The notes under the pieces were generated by a model. That model made no database searches. It worked only from the letters and a program-made list of their open reading frames with translations, and had not been told where the DNA came from. A DNA stretch of 9,188 nucleotides from Pseudomonadota bacterium (GTDB lineage: Bacteria > Pseudomonadota > Gammaproteobacteria > Xanthomonadales > Xanthomonadaceae), in contig JAFAFF010000311.1 of assembly GCA_023423605.1 (NCBI GenBank), positions 1-9,188 of the forward strand, given 5' to 3'. The translations under genes and the position numbers were made by a program. This document shows positions 1 through 5,816 of the stretch, one piece after another (position 1 is the first letter of the stretch; each line of letters starts with the position of its first letter).

Positions 1-63
1 TTGGTCCACCCTCCGGTTGAGCTGCTCCACCCTCTGGTTGAGTTGGCACACCCTCTGGTTGAG
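1..63. repeat. Tandem 21-bp repeat (3 units visible) inside thrA
   Basis: Three head-to-tail units of 21 bases occupy 1-21, 22-42 and 43-63. On the plus strand each ends in CTCYGGTTGAG and shares the core CACCCTCYGGTTGAG, while the first six bases vary. The array touches the window edge, so the true copy number is unknown. The unit is a multiple of three and is read in the thrA frame as QPEG-containing heptads, giving a Pro/Glu/Gly-rich insert. The sequence just upstream (GDWRAALAAA, about residues 537-546) still looks like homoserine dehydrogenase. The array therefore appears to sit in a surface loop of the NAD-binding domain. Confidence 0.85.
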
Positions 64-1729
64 CCGGACCAGGGGCGCGGCCATCGTTCGTTGCTGCGGC
101 CAGTGCGGCGCGCCAGTCGCCGTGCAGTGCGCGTGGGGCCAGGTACATGCCGCGCCGCGATGCAATGGCGCGCAGACGCAGATCGATGTTCGCCCGCGCC
201 AGCAGCTGCGGCTGCGCTGCCTGCAACTGGTCCAGCAACGCGGCACCCACGTTGCCGGGGCCGATCACCCCCACTGCGAACGTCTGTGGCGACAGCCAGA
301 AGCCGGCATGCGCCGCACGCAGCGCACGGGTGGCGTCCGCACTGTCGATGGCCACCGAAATATTGCGTTCCGACGAACCCTGCGCGATCGCCAGGATGTT
401 CACCCGGGCGCGTCCCAGTGCCTCGAACAGACGTGCCGCCACGCCCGGCTGCCCCGCCATGCCGTCACCCACCGCGGCCAGCACGCTCACCTCGTTCCTC
501 ACCTGCACACGCTGCACCTGGCCCACGCCCAGCTCATGCGCGAAGGCCTGCAGCAGCGCCTCCCGCCCCCGTCCTGCCTCGCTGCCACGCACCACGCAGC
601 AGATCGAATGTTCGGAAGACCCCTGGGAGATCATCACCACCGACACCTGTGCCTGTCGCAACGCCGAAAACACGCGTTCGGCGGTACCGGGCACGCCGAT
701 CAGGCCGGTGCCTTCCAGATTGAGCACGGCCAGCTCCGCACTCAGGGTGAGCCCCTTGATCGGCCCGCGGATGGAGCGCTCGGCAGTGATCCGGGTGCCG
801 GGGTGCGCCGGCTGGAATGTGTTGCGGATCAGGATCGGCAGGCCGCGCTGGATGGCCGGCGACATCGTCTGCGGATGCACCACCCTGGCGCCAAAGTACG
901 CCAGTTCGCAGGCCTCGTCGTAGCTGAGCGCGTCCAGTTGCACGGCCTCGGGCACCAGCCGTGGATCGGCCGACAGCACGCCGTCCACATCCGTCCATAT
1001 CTGCAGTTCGGCGGCATTGAACAGGGCCGCGAAGATCGCCCCGGAATAATCGCTGCCATTGCGGCCAAGCGTGGTGATGCGGTCCTGGCGGTCGCGGGCG
1101 ACGAACCCGGTGACCACCACGCGCGACTGCGGATTGGCCTGCCGCCACGCCTGCAGGCGCTGCGCGCTGACGGTCCAGTCAACATCCACGCCCAGTTCGC
1201 CATGCTCCACCACCAGCACCTCGCGCGCATCCAGCACCGCGCACGCATGGCCCAGCGCCCGGAAGTGCTGCCCCAGCAGATGCGCGGAACACACTTCACC
1301 CAAGCCCTGCACGCGGTCCAGTACCTCATCCGGCAGGCCACCGATCACCGCCAGCGCATCCAGCAGTCCTTCCAGCTCGGCAAAGCGCGCATCCAGCCAT
1401 TCCACGCTGTCGCCCGCGTGCTCGCACAGCAACGCGGCGGCAGCAGCGCGATGCCTGGCGCGCAGGTCATGCCAGGCATCGCGCCAGTGCGGCGAGCCGG
1501 CCGCTGCCATGCGCGCCAGGCCGATCAATGCATCGGTCACGCCCTTCATCGCCGATACCACGGTGACCTGCACGGCCTCCGGCCGCTGCAGCAGCAACTG
1601 CGCGACATGGCGGTAACGGTCGGCATCGGCAACGGACGTACCGCCGAACTTGTGCACCACTACGCGTGGTGACGCTACGACATCGAAGGCGGCGGGCTCG
1701 GCGGACGGTGCAGCGGCGACAGAAGACAT
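1..1729 (-). CDS. thrA: Bifunctional aspartate kinase / homoserine dehydrogenase I, 3' end beyond the window
   Basis: It should catalyse the first step (aspartate phosphorylation) and third step (aspartate semialdehyde to homoserine) of the threonine/methionine branch in the cytoplasm. I translated the minus strand from ATG at 1729 to base 2 without a stop: 576 residues. The kinase motif KFGGTSVA is at residues 27-34, TLGRNGSD at 220-227 and WTDVDGV at 245-251. Two ACT-type regulatory segments follow (about 333-412 and 414-475, each with a QGSSE motif). The homoserine dehydrogenase Rossmann fold begins at about 484 with VIGPGNVG (Gly490, 492, 495). The order matches E. coli ThrA, so only part of the dehydrogenase is visible. 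GAGG five bases before the ATG supports the start. A Thr/Ile leader peptide lies upstream, so attenuation is likely. Oddity: residues 557-576 are encoded by a 21-bp tandem repeat. An AK/HSD II (MetL) identity is less likely given that leader. Confidence 0.93.
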   Translation of the reverse strand, partial: MSSVAAAPSAEPAAFDVVASPRVVVHKFGGTSVADADRYRHVAQLLLQRPEAVQVTVVSAMKGVTDALIGLARMAAAGSPHWRDAWHDLRARHRAAAAALLCEHAGDSVEWLDARFAELEGLLDALAVIGGLPDEVLDRVQGLGEVCSAHLLGQHFRALGHACAVLDAREVLVVEHGELGVDVDWTVSAQRLQAWRQANPQSRVVVTGFVARDRQDRITTLGRNGSDYSGAIFAALFNAAELQIWTDVDGVLSADPRLVPEAVQLDALSYDEACELAYFGARVVHPQTMSPAIQRGLPILIRNTFQPAHPGTRITAERSIRGPIKGLTLSAELAVLNLEGTGLIGVPGTAERVFSALRQAQVSVVMISQGSSEHSICCVVRGSEAGRGREALLQAFAHELGVGQVQRVQVRNEVSVLAAVGDGMAGQPGVAARLFEALGRARVNILAIAQGSSERNISVAIDSADATRALRAAHAGFWLSPQTFAVGVIGPGNVGAALLDQLQAAQPQLLARANIDLRLRAIASRRGMYLAPRALHGDWRAALAAATNDGRAPGPAQPEGVPTQPEGGAAQPEGGP

Positions 1730-1745
1730 GGTGACCTCGGCAGGA

Positions 1746-1839
1746 GGCCCCGTAACGCACCAGTGGAAGGTTTCCCCGCCACCTGGTTCGGTGCGGGGCC
1801 GTGGTTTTCGTGAGTTACGCGAAGACGACGGACCGCACC
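1746..1839 (-). promoter_or_regulatory. Putative thr operon attenuator (alternative hairpins)
   Basis: The leader RNA between the leader peptide and thrA can form competing structures. GGTGCGG inside the leader reading frame (1833-1839) can pair with CCGCACC (1790-1796). The same CCGCACC is also part of CCCCGCACC (1790-1798), which pairs with GGTGGCGGGG (1774-1783) as nine base pairs with one bulge. A third option pairs GGCCCCG (1794-1800) with CGGGGCC (1746-1752) at the base of a 55-base hairpin ending just before the thrA ribosome site. Mutually exclusive pairing downstream of a Thr/Ile leader peptide is the layout of attenuation control. No clear U-run follows either hairpin, so the exact terminator is not resolved, and the mechanism is inference. 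Confidence 0.55.
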
Positions 1840-1886
1840 CGGCAAGTGGTGACGGTGGTGGTAATGGTGATGATGATGCGCGCCAT
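1815..1886 (-). CDS. thrL: thr operon leader peptide (23 aa)
   Basis: This 23-codon frame starts at ATG 1886 and stops at TAA 1815-1817. It begins MARIIITITTTVTTCRV, so 10 of its first 14 residues are Ile or Thr. The run closely resembles the E. coli thrL leader, in which Thr and Ile codons make ribosome progress sense charged tRNA-Thr and tRNA-Ile. A GAGG motif four bases before the ATG, with GAGGGG further upstream, provides a ribosome site. It lies 85 bases upstream of thrA on the same strand and overlaps one arm of the possible attenuator. The frame can be extended upstream to an ATG at 2003, but the short form has the better ribosome site and the expected size. Confidence 0.85.
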   Translation of the reverse strand: MARIIITITTTVTTCRVRSVVFA

Positions 1887-1954
1887 GCAACCTCGCCCCT
1901 CAAGGGCGATGGAAGCAACGTCGAAGGCAGCGTTGGCGGCGGGCATGGCCCCAG

Positions 1955-1982
1955 AAAACACCGTCGCGCCGGCTGCTGTCAA
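1955..1982 (-). promoter_or_regulatory. Candidate promoter for thrL-thrA
   Basis: On the minus strand a perfect TTGACA (-35 type) lies at 1977-1982. Sixteen bases downstream is TGTTTT (1955-1960), which matches the -10 consensus at only three of six positions. It sits in the 170-base gap between the transporter stop and the leader peptide, about 70 bases before the leader start, which is where the thr promoter is expected. The -10 element is weak, so the call is tentative. Confidence 0.35.
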
Positions 1983-2056
1983 GTGTTGCAGCGCAAAAAA
2001 CATCTACCCGCGTGCGACTCCTTGCCCCAGCGGCATGGTTGCAACGGAGACCATCC

Positions 2057-3004
2057 TCAGCCGGCGTGTTCGCGGATCGCCGGCGGCGCCCGGTGCGCAT
2101 GCGCGCAGGACAGCACGCCGGCCATCAGGCAGACGATCGCGATGGCTTCCAGCAGCGTCGGCCAGCGCTGTTGCCAGGCAAATCCGTACAACAGCGCGAA
2201 CAACGTTTCGAACACGATCATCTGTCCGGTGAGGGTCAGCGGCAGCAGCCGGCTGGCGCGGTTCCAGCAGGCATTGCCCAGCACGGAAGCCAACACCGCC
2301 ACGCCCGCACTGACCATCCAGAACAGACCCCACTGGCCACCGTCATGCTGGCTGCCGGAAACAATGAAGGCCGATGGCACCAGCAGCAGCGCCAGCGCAC
2401 CGGTCACCACACCGGTCAGCAGCGACCAATCATGTGCGGAAAGGTCCGGCCGCCGTGCCAGCCAGCGGCTGTTTCCCACCGAATATGCCGCCCACGAAAG
2501 CAGCGCGCCCACGGCGCACAACAGCCCGAGCACACGCTGGCGCCAGGGTGCCTGGGCGTGCTCGGACACCAGCGCTTCATAGCCCACCAGCGCCACACCC
2601 AGCAGGCACAGCAGCAACGCCGGCGCCAGGCGGCGCAACGGTACCGCGCCCTCATCACGGGCGCCCACCAGCGTTACCACCACCGGCACCAGACCCACGA
2701 TCAGCGATGCCGCCGCGCCACCGGCCCACTGCACTGCGGTCGCCAGCAACAGGAAGTACACCAGGTTGCCGGCCAGGCTCAGCCATACCAGCGCCCGCCA
2801 TTCGGCAACACCCAGGCGGGGCAGCAAGCGTTTCCAGCGCGGCCACAGCAGCATGGTGGCCACCAGCCCATACACCAGATAGCGCCCGGCCGACAGCTGC
2901 ATGGCGTCGAAGGCCAGCAAGACCGCCGGCGCCAGGAAAACGATGCCCCACAGCGCACCGGCCATCACGCCGTTGCCGATTCCCACACCCATCGAACGAT
3001 TCAT
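2057..3004 (-). CDS. DMT superfamily (EamA-type) transporter
   Basis: This is a 315-residue inner-membrane protein of the drug/metabolite transporter superfamily, probably an exporter of a small metabolite. Ten hydrophobic segments can be read at about residues 11-31, 41-55, 70-90, 96-114, 126-146, 157-176, 194-215, 226-245, 253-276 and 284-302. This is the usual two-times-five helix EamA layout and length. There is no cleavable signal peptide, as expected. AGGACAGG at 3011-3018 precedes the ATG; a second ATG lies at residue 5. The AraC-type gene ends 66 bases upstream on the same strand, so the two are probably cotranscribed and the regulator may control the transporter. The thr operon leader follows downstream. 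Family members include RhtA-like threonine/homoserine exporters, but the sequence does not identify the substrate. Confidence 0.85.
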   Translation of the reverse strand: MNRSMGVGIGNGVMAGALWGIVFLAPAVLLAFDAMQLSAGRYLVYGLVATMLLWPRWKRLLPRLGVAEWRALVWLSLAGNLVYFLLLATAVQWAGGAAASLIVGLVPVVVTLVGARDEGAVPLRRLAPALLLCLLGVALVGYEALVSEHAQAPWRQRVLGLLCAVGALLSWAAYSVGNSRWLARRPDLSAHDWSLLTGVVTGALALLLVPSAFIVSGSQHDGGQWGLFWMVSAGVAVLASVLGNACWNRASRLLPLTLTGQMIVFETLFALLYGFAWQQRWPTLLEAIAIVCLMAGVLSCAHAHRAPPAIREHAG

Positions 3005-3070
3005 CGAACGCCTGTCCTGTTGCCTGGCCGCCGAGTCTAGTGAGCAACAGCGCGCTCGTCTTGACCCGGA

Positions 3071-3769
3071 CTATGGCGCCTGGCGTCGCCACGCAGATGG
3101 CGTGTGCCCGGTTTCGCGGCGCAGTGCGCGGGTCAGTGCGCTCTGTTCGGAATAGCCGGTGCGCTGGGCGATATCGCTGATCGACCACGGCGTGGTACGC
3201 AGCAGGTGGCGCGCCCAGCGCAACCGCAACGCGCTCAGCCATGCCTGCGGCGGCAGCCCGAATTCGCGCACGAAACGCGCATGCAGGTGACTGGTGCTCA
3301 ACCCGGCGATGCGGGCCATGCGTTCCACCGTCCAGCTTTCGCCGGGGGCTGCCTGCAGCTGCGCGCACAGTGCCTGCAGCCGGGCGCCGCTGCCATCGGG
3401 CGCGAAGGCCTGCAGCAGCAGTGGCAGCACCGCGGCAGGATCGGCCTGCATGGCCGGATCGCCCAGCATGCCGCGCACGGCATGCGGCAACGACAGCCAG
3501 CGTTGCCGACGCAGATGTTCCAGGGTGTGGTCATCGAACCAGTGCGGGTCGCAATCGATGATCAGGTGGGTATTGGTGCCCTGCCCTATCTGGTCATGGT
3601 TCTCGCCGGGCGCCACGAAGACGCCCTGCAGTCCATCCAGGCGCGCGCCGTGGCCATCGAGTTCGAACTGCAGTTCGCCGTGCAGTGGCAGCACCCACTG
3701 CGCATACGCATGGCGATCACCGCCCCAGGCATCGCCGTAACTGCGGAAATGGAAACGAGGCGCACACAT
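3071..3769 (-). CDS. AraC-family transcriptional regulator with N-terminal cupin-like domain
   Basis: A 232-residue DNA-binding regulator. The N-terminal part (about 5-75) reads as a cupin-type sensing domain (QWVLPLHGELQFELDG, then VAPGENHDQ and HLIIDCDP). The C-terminal 100 residues form the AraC double helix-turn-helix: first helix pair at about 145-166 (WTVERMARIAGLSTSHLHARF) and the second at about 195-216 (WSISDIAQRTGYSEQSALTRAL), ending with the typical RRETGHTPSAWRR. The open frame continues upstream to 4006, but that part is translated SMAG repeat, so I chose ATG 3769, where domain-like sequence begins. No good ribosome site precedes it; ATG 3859 is a weaker alternative. The gene lies 66 bases upstream of the DMT transporter on the same strand and probably regulates it. 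Confidence 0.85.
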   Translation of the reverse strand: MCAPRFHFRSYGDAWGGDRHAYAQWVLPLHGELQFELDGHGARLDGLQGVFVAPGENHDQIGQGTNTHLIIDCDPHWFDDHTLEHLRRQRWLSLPHAVRGMLGDPAMQADPAAVLPLLLQAFAPDGSGARLQALCAQLQAAPGESWTVERMARIAGLSTSHLHARFVREFGLPPQAWLSALRLRWARHLLRTTPWSISDIAQRTGYSEQSALTRALRRETGHTPSAWRRQAP

Positions 3770-3873
3770 GGCCGAAGTCTGGCCGCCCGCACGCGGGCAT
3801 GCAATCCCCGCACGCCGCCCGGTTGATGCATCCAGGTTCGCGGCGCCCGCCTGGGCCATTACCGCACTGTCGC

Positions 3874-3896
3874 GTAGAGCCGGGCTCTGCCCGGCT
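3874..3896 (+). repeat. SMAG-type REP element 1
   Basis: A GTAG head followed by an AGCCGGGC / GCCCGGCT stem around a TCT loop. It is the first of three nearly identical direct copies (42-43 base period) that share the tail TGATG. The form matches the GTAG-headed REP elements of Stenotrophomonas maltophilia. It lies upstream of the AraC-family gene. Confidence 0.9.
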
Positions 3897-3916
3897 GATG
3901 CATTTCGCATTGCCGC

Positions 3917-3939
3917 GTAGAGCCGGGCTCTGCCCGGCT
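3917..3939 (+). repeat. SMAG-type REP element 2
   Basis: Identical to element 1, including the tail TGATGCATTTCGCATTGC that links it to the next copy. GTAG head at 3917-3920, perfect 8-bp stem. Confidence 0.9.
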
Positions 3940-3958
3940 GATGCATTTCGCATTGCTC

Positions 3959-3981
3959 GTAGAGCCGGGCTCTGCCCGGCT
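3959..3981 (+). repeat. SMAG-type REP element 3
   Basis: Third direct copy with the same stem and TGATG tail. It faces element 4 tail to tail, giving a symmetric unit at 3959-4019 with GTAG heads at both outer ends, the arrangement of a REPIN (paired REP). Confidence 0.9.
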
Positions 3982-3996
3982 GATGCCATATCGCGC

Positions 3997-4019
3997 AGCG
4001 GGGCAAAGCCCCGCTCTAC
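3997..4019 (-). repeat. SMAG-type REP element 4
   Basis: GTAG head at 4016-4019 read on the minus strand, with the AGCGGGGC / GCCCCGCT stem around TTT. This is a different stem class (CGGGG rather than CCGGG) from elements 1-3. Inverted relative to element 3. Confidence 0.9.
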
Positions 4020-4040
4020 GTGGCTGATGCCTCATCGTGC

Positions 4041-4063
4041 AGCGGGGCAGAGCCCCGCTCTAC
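4041..4063 (-). repeat. SMAG-type REP element 5, overlapping the BLUF gene stop codon
   Basis: Same stem class as element 4, with loop TCT. The GTAG head (4060-4063) contains the TAG stop codon of the BLUF gene (4060-4062). The hairpin therefore forms right at the end of that transcript and may act as its 3' end or protect it from exonucleases. Confidence 0.9.
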
Positions 4064-4488
4064 GTGGCATGCACCAAAGGTTGCACCACCGCGTCCAGCA
4101 GTTCTATCGCGGTGCCTTCCTTCCCTGCGCCGGACGCACTGCGGCGGAAACCCTCCCAGTCGCCCTGCGACAACGCCCATACACATTCGGCATTCACCGG
4201 CAGCCAGCGCATCGCCCAATAGGGAAACTGGCGCGTAGCCACCGATCCCCTGGCAAGCTCGGTCACACCGGCATGGCTCTTGGACTGCATTATCCGGTCA
4301 TAGGCCAGGTCCAGCCCATCCGGCGGACCTTCCAGGTATTGCAGGAAGCGGGTCCCATCGTGCAACAGCACGCCGGTCACTCCTGCGAGCCGGTTGAACC
4401 GTGCGGCGTCTTCCACGAACTCGTCCAGTCGTCCCTTCATCCGTGTTGGAACCAACTCGCTGACATAGGCGATTGCACGCAACGGCAT
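4060..4488 (-). CDS. Stand-alone BLUF-domain blue-light sensor protein
   Basis: A 142-residue soluble protein made almost entirely of a BLUF domain, which binds FAD and changes flavin hydrogen bonding in blue light. The key residues are present: Tyr8 in AIAYVSE, Asn32 in FNRLAGVTGVLLHDG, Gln50 in FLQYLEGP, and Trp91/Met93 in FPYWAMRW, which match the Trp and Met near the flavin in AppA-type BLUF proteins. No output domain such as EAL is fused to it, so it must signal through a partner. AAGGA at 4495-4499, six bases before the ATG, fixes the start. Its TAG stop lies in the head of a SMAG repeat. It lies on the same strand downstream of the two-component cluster, separated from it by 209 bases with three more SMAG elements, so it probably has its own promoter. 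The partner is unknown. Confidence 0.92.
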   Translation of the reverse strand: MPLRAIAYVSELVPTRMKGRLDEFVEDAARFNRLAGVTGVLLHDGTRFLQYLEGPPDGLDLAYDRIMQSKSHAGVTELARGSVATRQFPYWAMRWLPVNAECVWALSQGDWEGFRRSASGAGKEGTAIELLDAVVQPLVHAT

Positions 4489-4594
4489 GGTGTTTCCTTG
4501 CTTGTGAATGACTACGGTAGCAGGTCGGTCCCAGGAAGGCCGTCTGTTACGGATGTCTAGCTTAAGAATTCAGGAATGGAATCATCGGCAACAG
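4489..4594. other. Leader/promoter region of the BLUF gene
   Basis: About 106 bases between SMAG element 6 and the BLUF start, with visibly lower GC around 4558-4585 (CTTAAGAATTC). It presumably carries the BLUF promoter, but I see no convincing -35/-10 pair and no open frame of note. Confidence 0.4.
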
Positions 4595-4617
4595 GTAGAG
4601 CGGGGCTTTGCCCCGCT
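4595..4617 (+). repeat. SMAG-type REP element 6
   Basis: GTAG head with the AGCGGGGC / GCCCCGCT stem around TTT, the same sequence as element 4. It faces element 7 tail to tail, forming a second REPIN-like unit at 4595-4659. Confidence 0.9.
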
Positions 4618-4636
4618 GGAACGATCGCGGTGTGTC

Positions 4637-4659
4637 AGCCGGGCAGAGCCCGGCTCTAC
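4637..4659 (-). repeat. SMAG-type REP element 7
   Basis: GTAG head at 4656-4659 on the minus strand and a CCGGG-class stem. Preceded by TGTGTC, which also precedes element 8, so elements 7 and 8 are direct copies of one longer unit. Confidence 0.9.
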
Positions 4660-4679
4660 GATGAGATGGTCGGTGTGTC

Positions 4680-4701
4680 AGCCGGGCGGAGCCCGGGTTA
4701 C
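4680..4701 (-). repeat. Degenerate SMAG-type element 8, overlapping the receiver-kinase stop codon
   Basis: The head is GTAA instead of GTAG and the stem is AACCCGGGC / GCCCGGCT around TCC, so it is an imperfect copy. TAA (4698-4700) is the stop codon of the receiver-histidine kinase gene. The last codons and the repeat head therefore overlap. Confidence 0.75.
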
Positions 4702-5816
4702 GCGATGGCGCGGCGCGGAAGGCTGGCTTCGAAGACCACGTCGTGTTCTTCGTTGCGTGCGCGCAGGCGGCCGCCGTGCGCGTGCACGAACTGGTCGGCG
4801 ATGTACAGGCCCAGGCCCAGCCCCTTGCTGGCATGGAAACTGGCCTTGAACGGCTCGAACAGGCGTGGCAGCAGGCTCTCGCCGATCTGTCCGCGGTTGC
4901 GTACGCGCAGCATCACCTGCGCCGGGTCCGCGCCGTCCACTTCCACCACCACCGCCGCGTCGCCACCATGCAGCAGCGCGTTGCCGACCAGGTTCGATGC
5001 CACCTGCGCCAGCCGGTCCGCGTCGCCCTGCAGGCGCGTATCGCCCTGCGTGCGCACGTCGATGCGTGCCCCGGCATTGCCCTGCTCCACCTCCTGCACC
5101 ACCGCCTCCACCACCGTGGCGACATTGCACGGGCCACGCTCCAGGCGCAGGCCGCCGGAACGGATGCGCGAGAAATCCAGCAGCTGTTCCACCATCCGCG
5201 CCATGCGCAGGGTGCTGGTCTCCAGGTGGCGCAACGTCTGCTGCGCGCCCGAATCGCCCGGCACGTCCAGCGACAGCTTGTCCGCACACAACAATATGGC
5301 CGAGAGCGGCGTGCGCAGGTCATGCGTCAGCACCGCCATCATCGTCTCGTTGAGCGTCAACGCGCGCTCCAGCGCCTCGTTGCGTGCCTTCAACAGGCGC
5401 TTCTGCTGGTAAAGCTCGATGAACACCCCCAGCTTGCCCAGGATCACCTGCGGCTCGATCGGCTTGTGCAGGAAATCCACCGCACCGCTCTCATAACCCT
5501 TGAACGAACGCACCGGATCCTGCGGCGAAGCGGTCAGGAAGATGATCGGCACATCGCGGCTGCGCTGCGAACCACGCATCAGCTCGGCAAGCGCGAAGCC
5601 ATCCATCTCCGGCATCTGCACGTCCAGCAGCGCCAGCGCCACCTCGTGCTCCAGCAGCAGTTCAAGCGCCTCGTTACCCGAAGACGCACACAGGATACGC
5701 AGCCCGTCCCGGCGCAGCAGCGCTTCCATCGCCACCAGGTTCTGGGGCACGTCATCGACGATGAGCACGCACACGGGTGCGTCATCGGCGGTGGCCACAG
5801 GCGGAAGCAGGTTCAT
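4698..5816 (-). CDS. Receiver domain-histidine kinase fusion (REC-HisKA-HATPase)
   Basis: A 372-residue cytoplasmic signalling protein. An N-terminal receiver (about 15-130) has the acidic pair Asp21/Asp22, phospho-acceptor Asp65 in LLDVQMPEMDG, Thr95 and Lys118. A short coiled linker (about 135-158) follows, then a HisKA domain with phospho-His165 in LTHDLRTPLSAI and an ATPase domain with N-box Asn275/Asn279 and the GLGLGL motif (332-337). In the G1 box the usual Asp is Asn307 (VRNRGQIG). No membrane segment is seen, so it is probably controlled through its receiver by the kinase encoded upstream. ATG 5816 overlaps the CheB-type stop (ATGA), and AAGGA at 5823-5827, six bases upstream, supports it over an in-frame ATG at 5840. 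The TAA stop lies in a SMAG-like head. Its output target is not visible. Confidence 0.9.
   Translation of the reverse strand: MNLLPPVATADDAPVCVLIVDDVPQNLVAMEALLRRDGLRILCASSGNEALELLLEHEVALALLDVQMPEMDGFALAELMRGSQRSRDVPIIFLTASPQDPVRSFKGYESGAVDFLHKPIEPQVILGKLGVFIELYQQKRLLKARNEALERALTLNETMMAVLTHDLRTPLSAILLCADKLSLDVPGDSGAQQTLRHLETSTLRMARMVEQLLDFSRIRSGGLRLERGPCNVATVVEAVVQEVEQGNAGARIDVRTQGDTRLQGDADRLAQVASNLVGNALLHGGDAAVVVEVDGADPAQVMLRVRNRGQIGESLLPRLFEPFKASFHASKGLGLGLYIADQFVHAHGGRLRARNEEHDVVFEASLPRRAIA

Noticed and set aside
17..1672. A 551-codon open frame on the plus strand
   Set aside because: It is antisense to thrA over its whole length. It is rich in Arg, His, Gln and Ala, the usual composition of a shadow frame in GC-rich DNA, and shows no recognisable domain.
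1746..1800. A standard intrinsic terminator between thrL and thrA
   Set aside because: The hairpin is strong, but neither it nor the inner stem is followed by a run of U, so I list it only as part of a putative attenuator.
2012..3040. A 342-codon plus-strand frame opposite the transporter
   Set aside because: Gln/His/Arg-rich mirror of the DMT transporter with no domain; the transporter reading shows ten clean membrane segments.
3770..4006. N-terminal extension of the AraC-family protein to ATG 4006
   Set aside because: The extension translates SMAG repeats (QPGRARLY, SAGQSPALR) and has no domain-like sequence; the cupin part begins right after ATG 3769.
3874..4063. A CRISPR array
   Set aside because: The units are short palindromes with a fixed head and near-identical linkers, in both orientations; there are no unique spacers and no cas genes.
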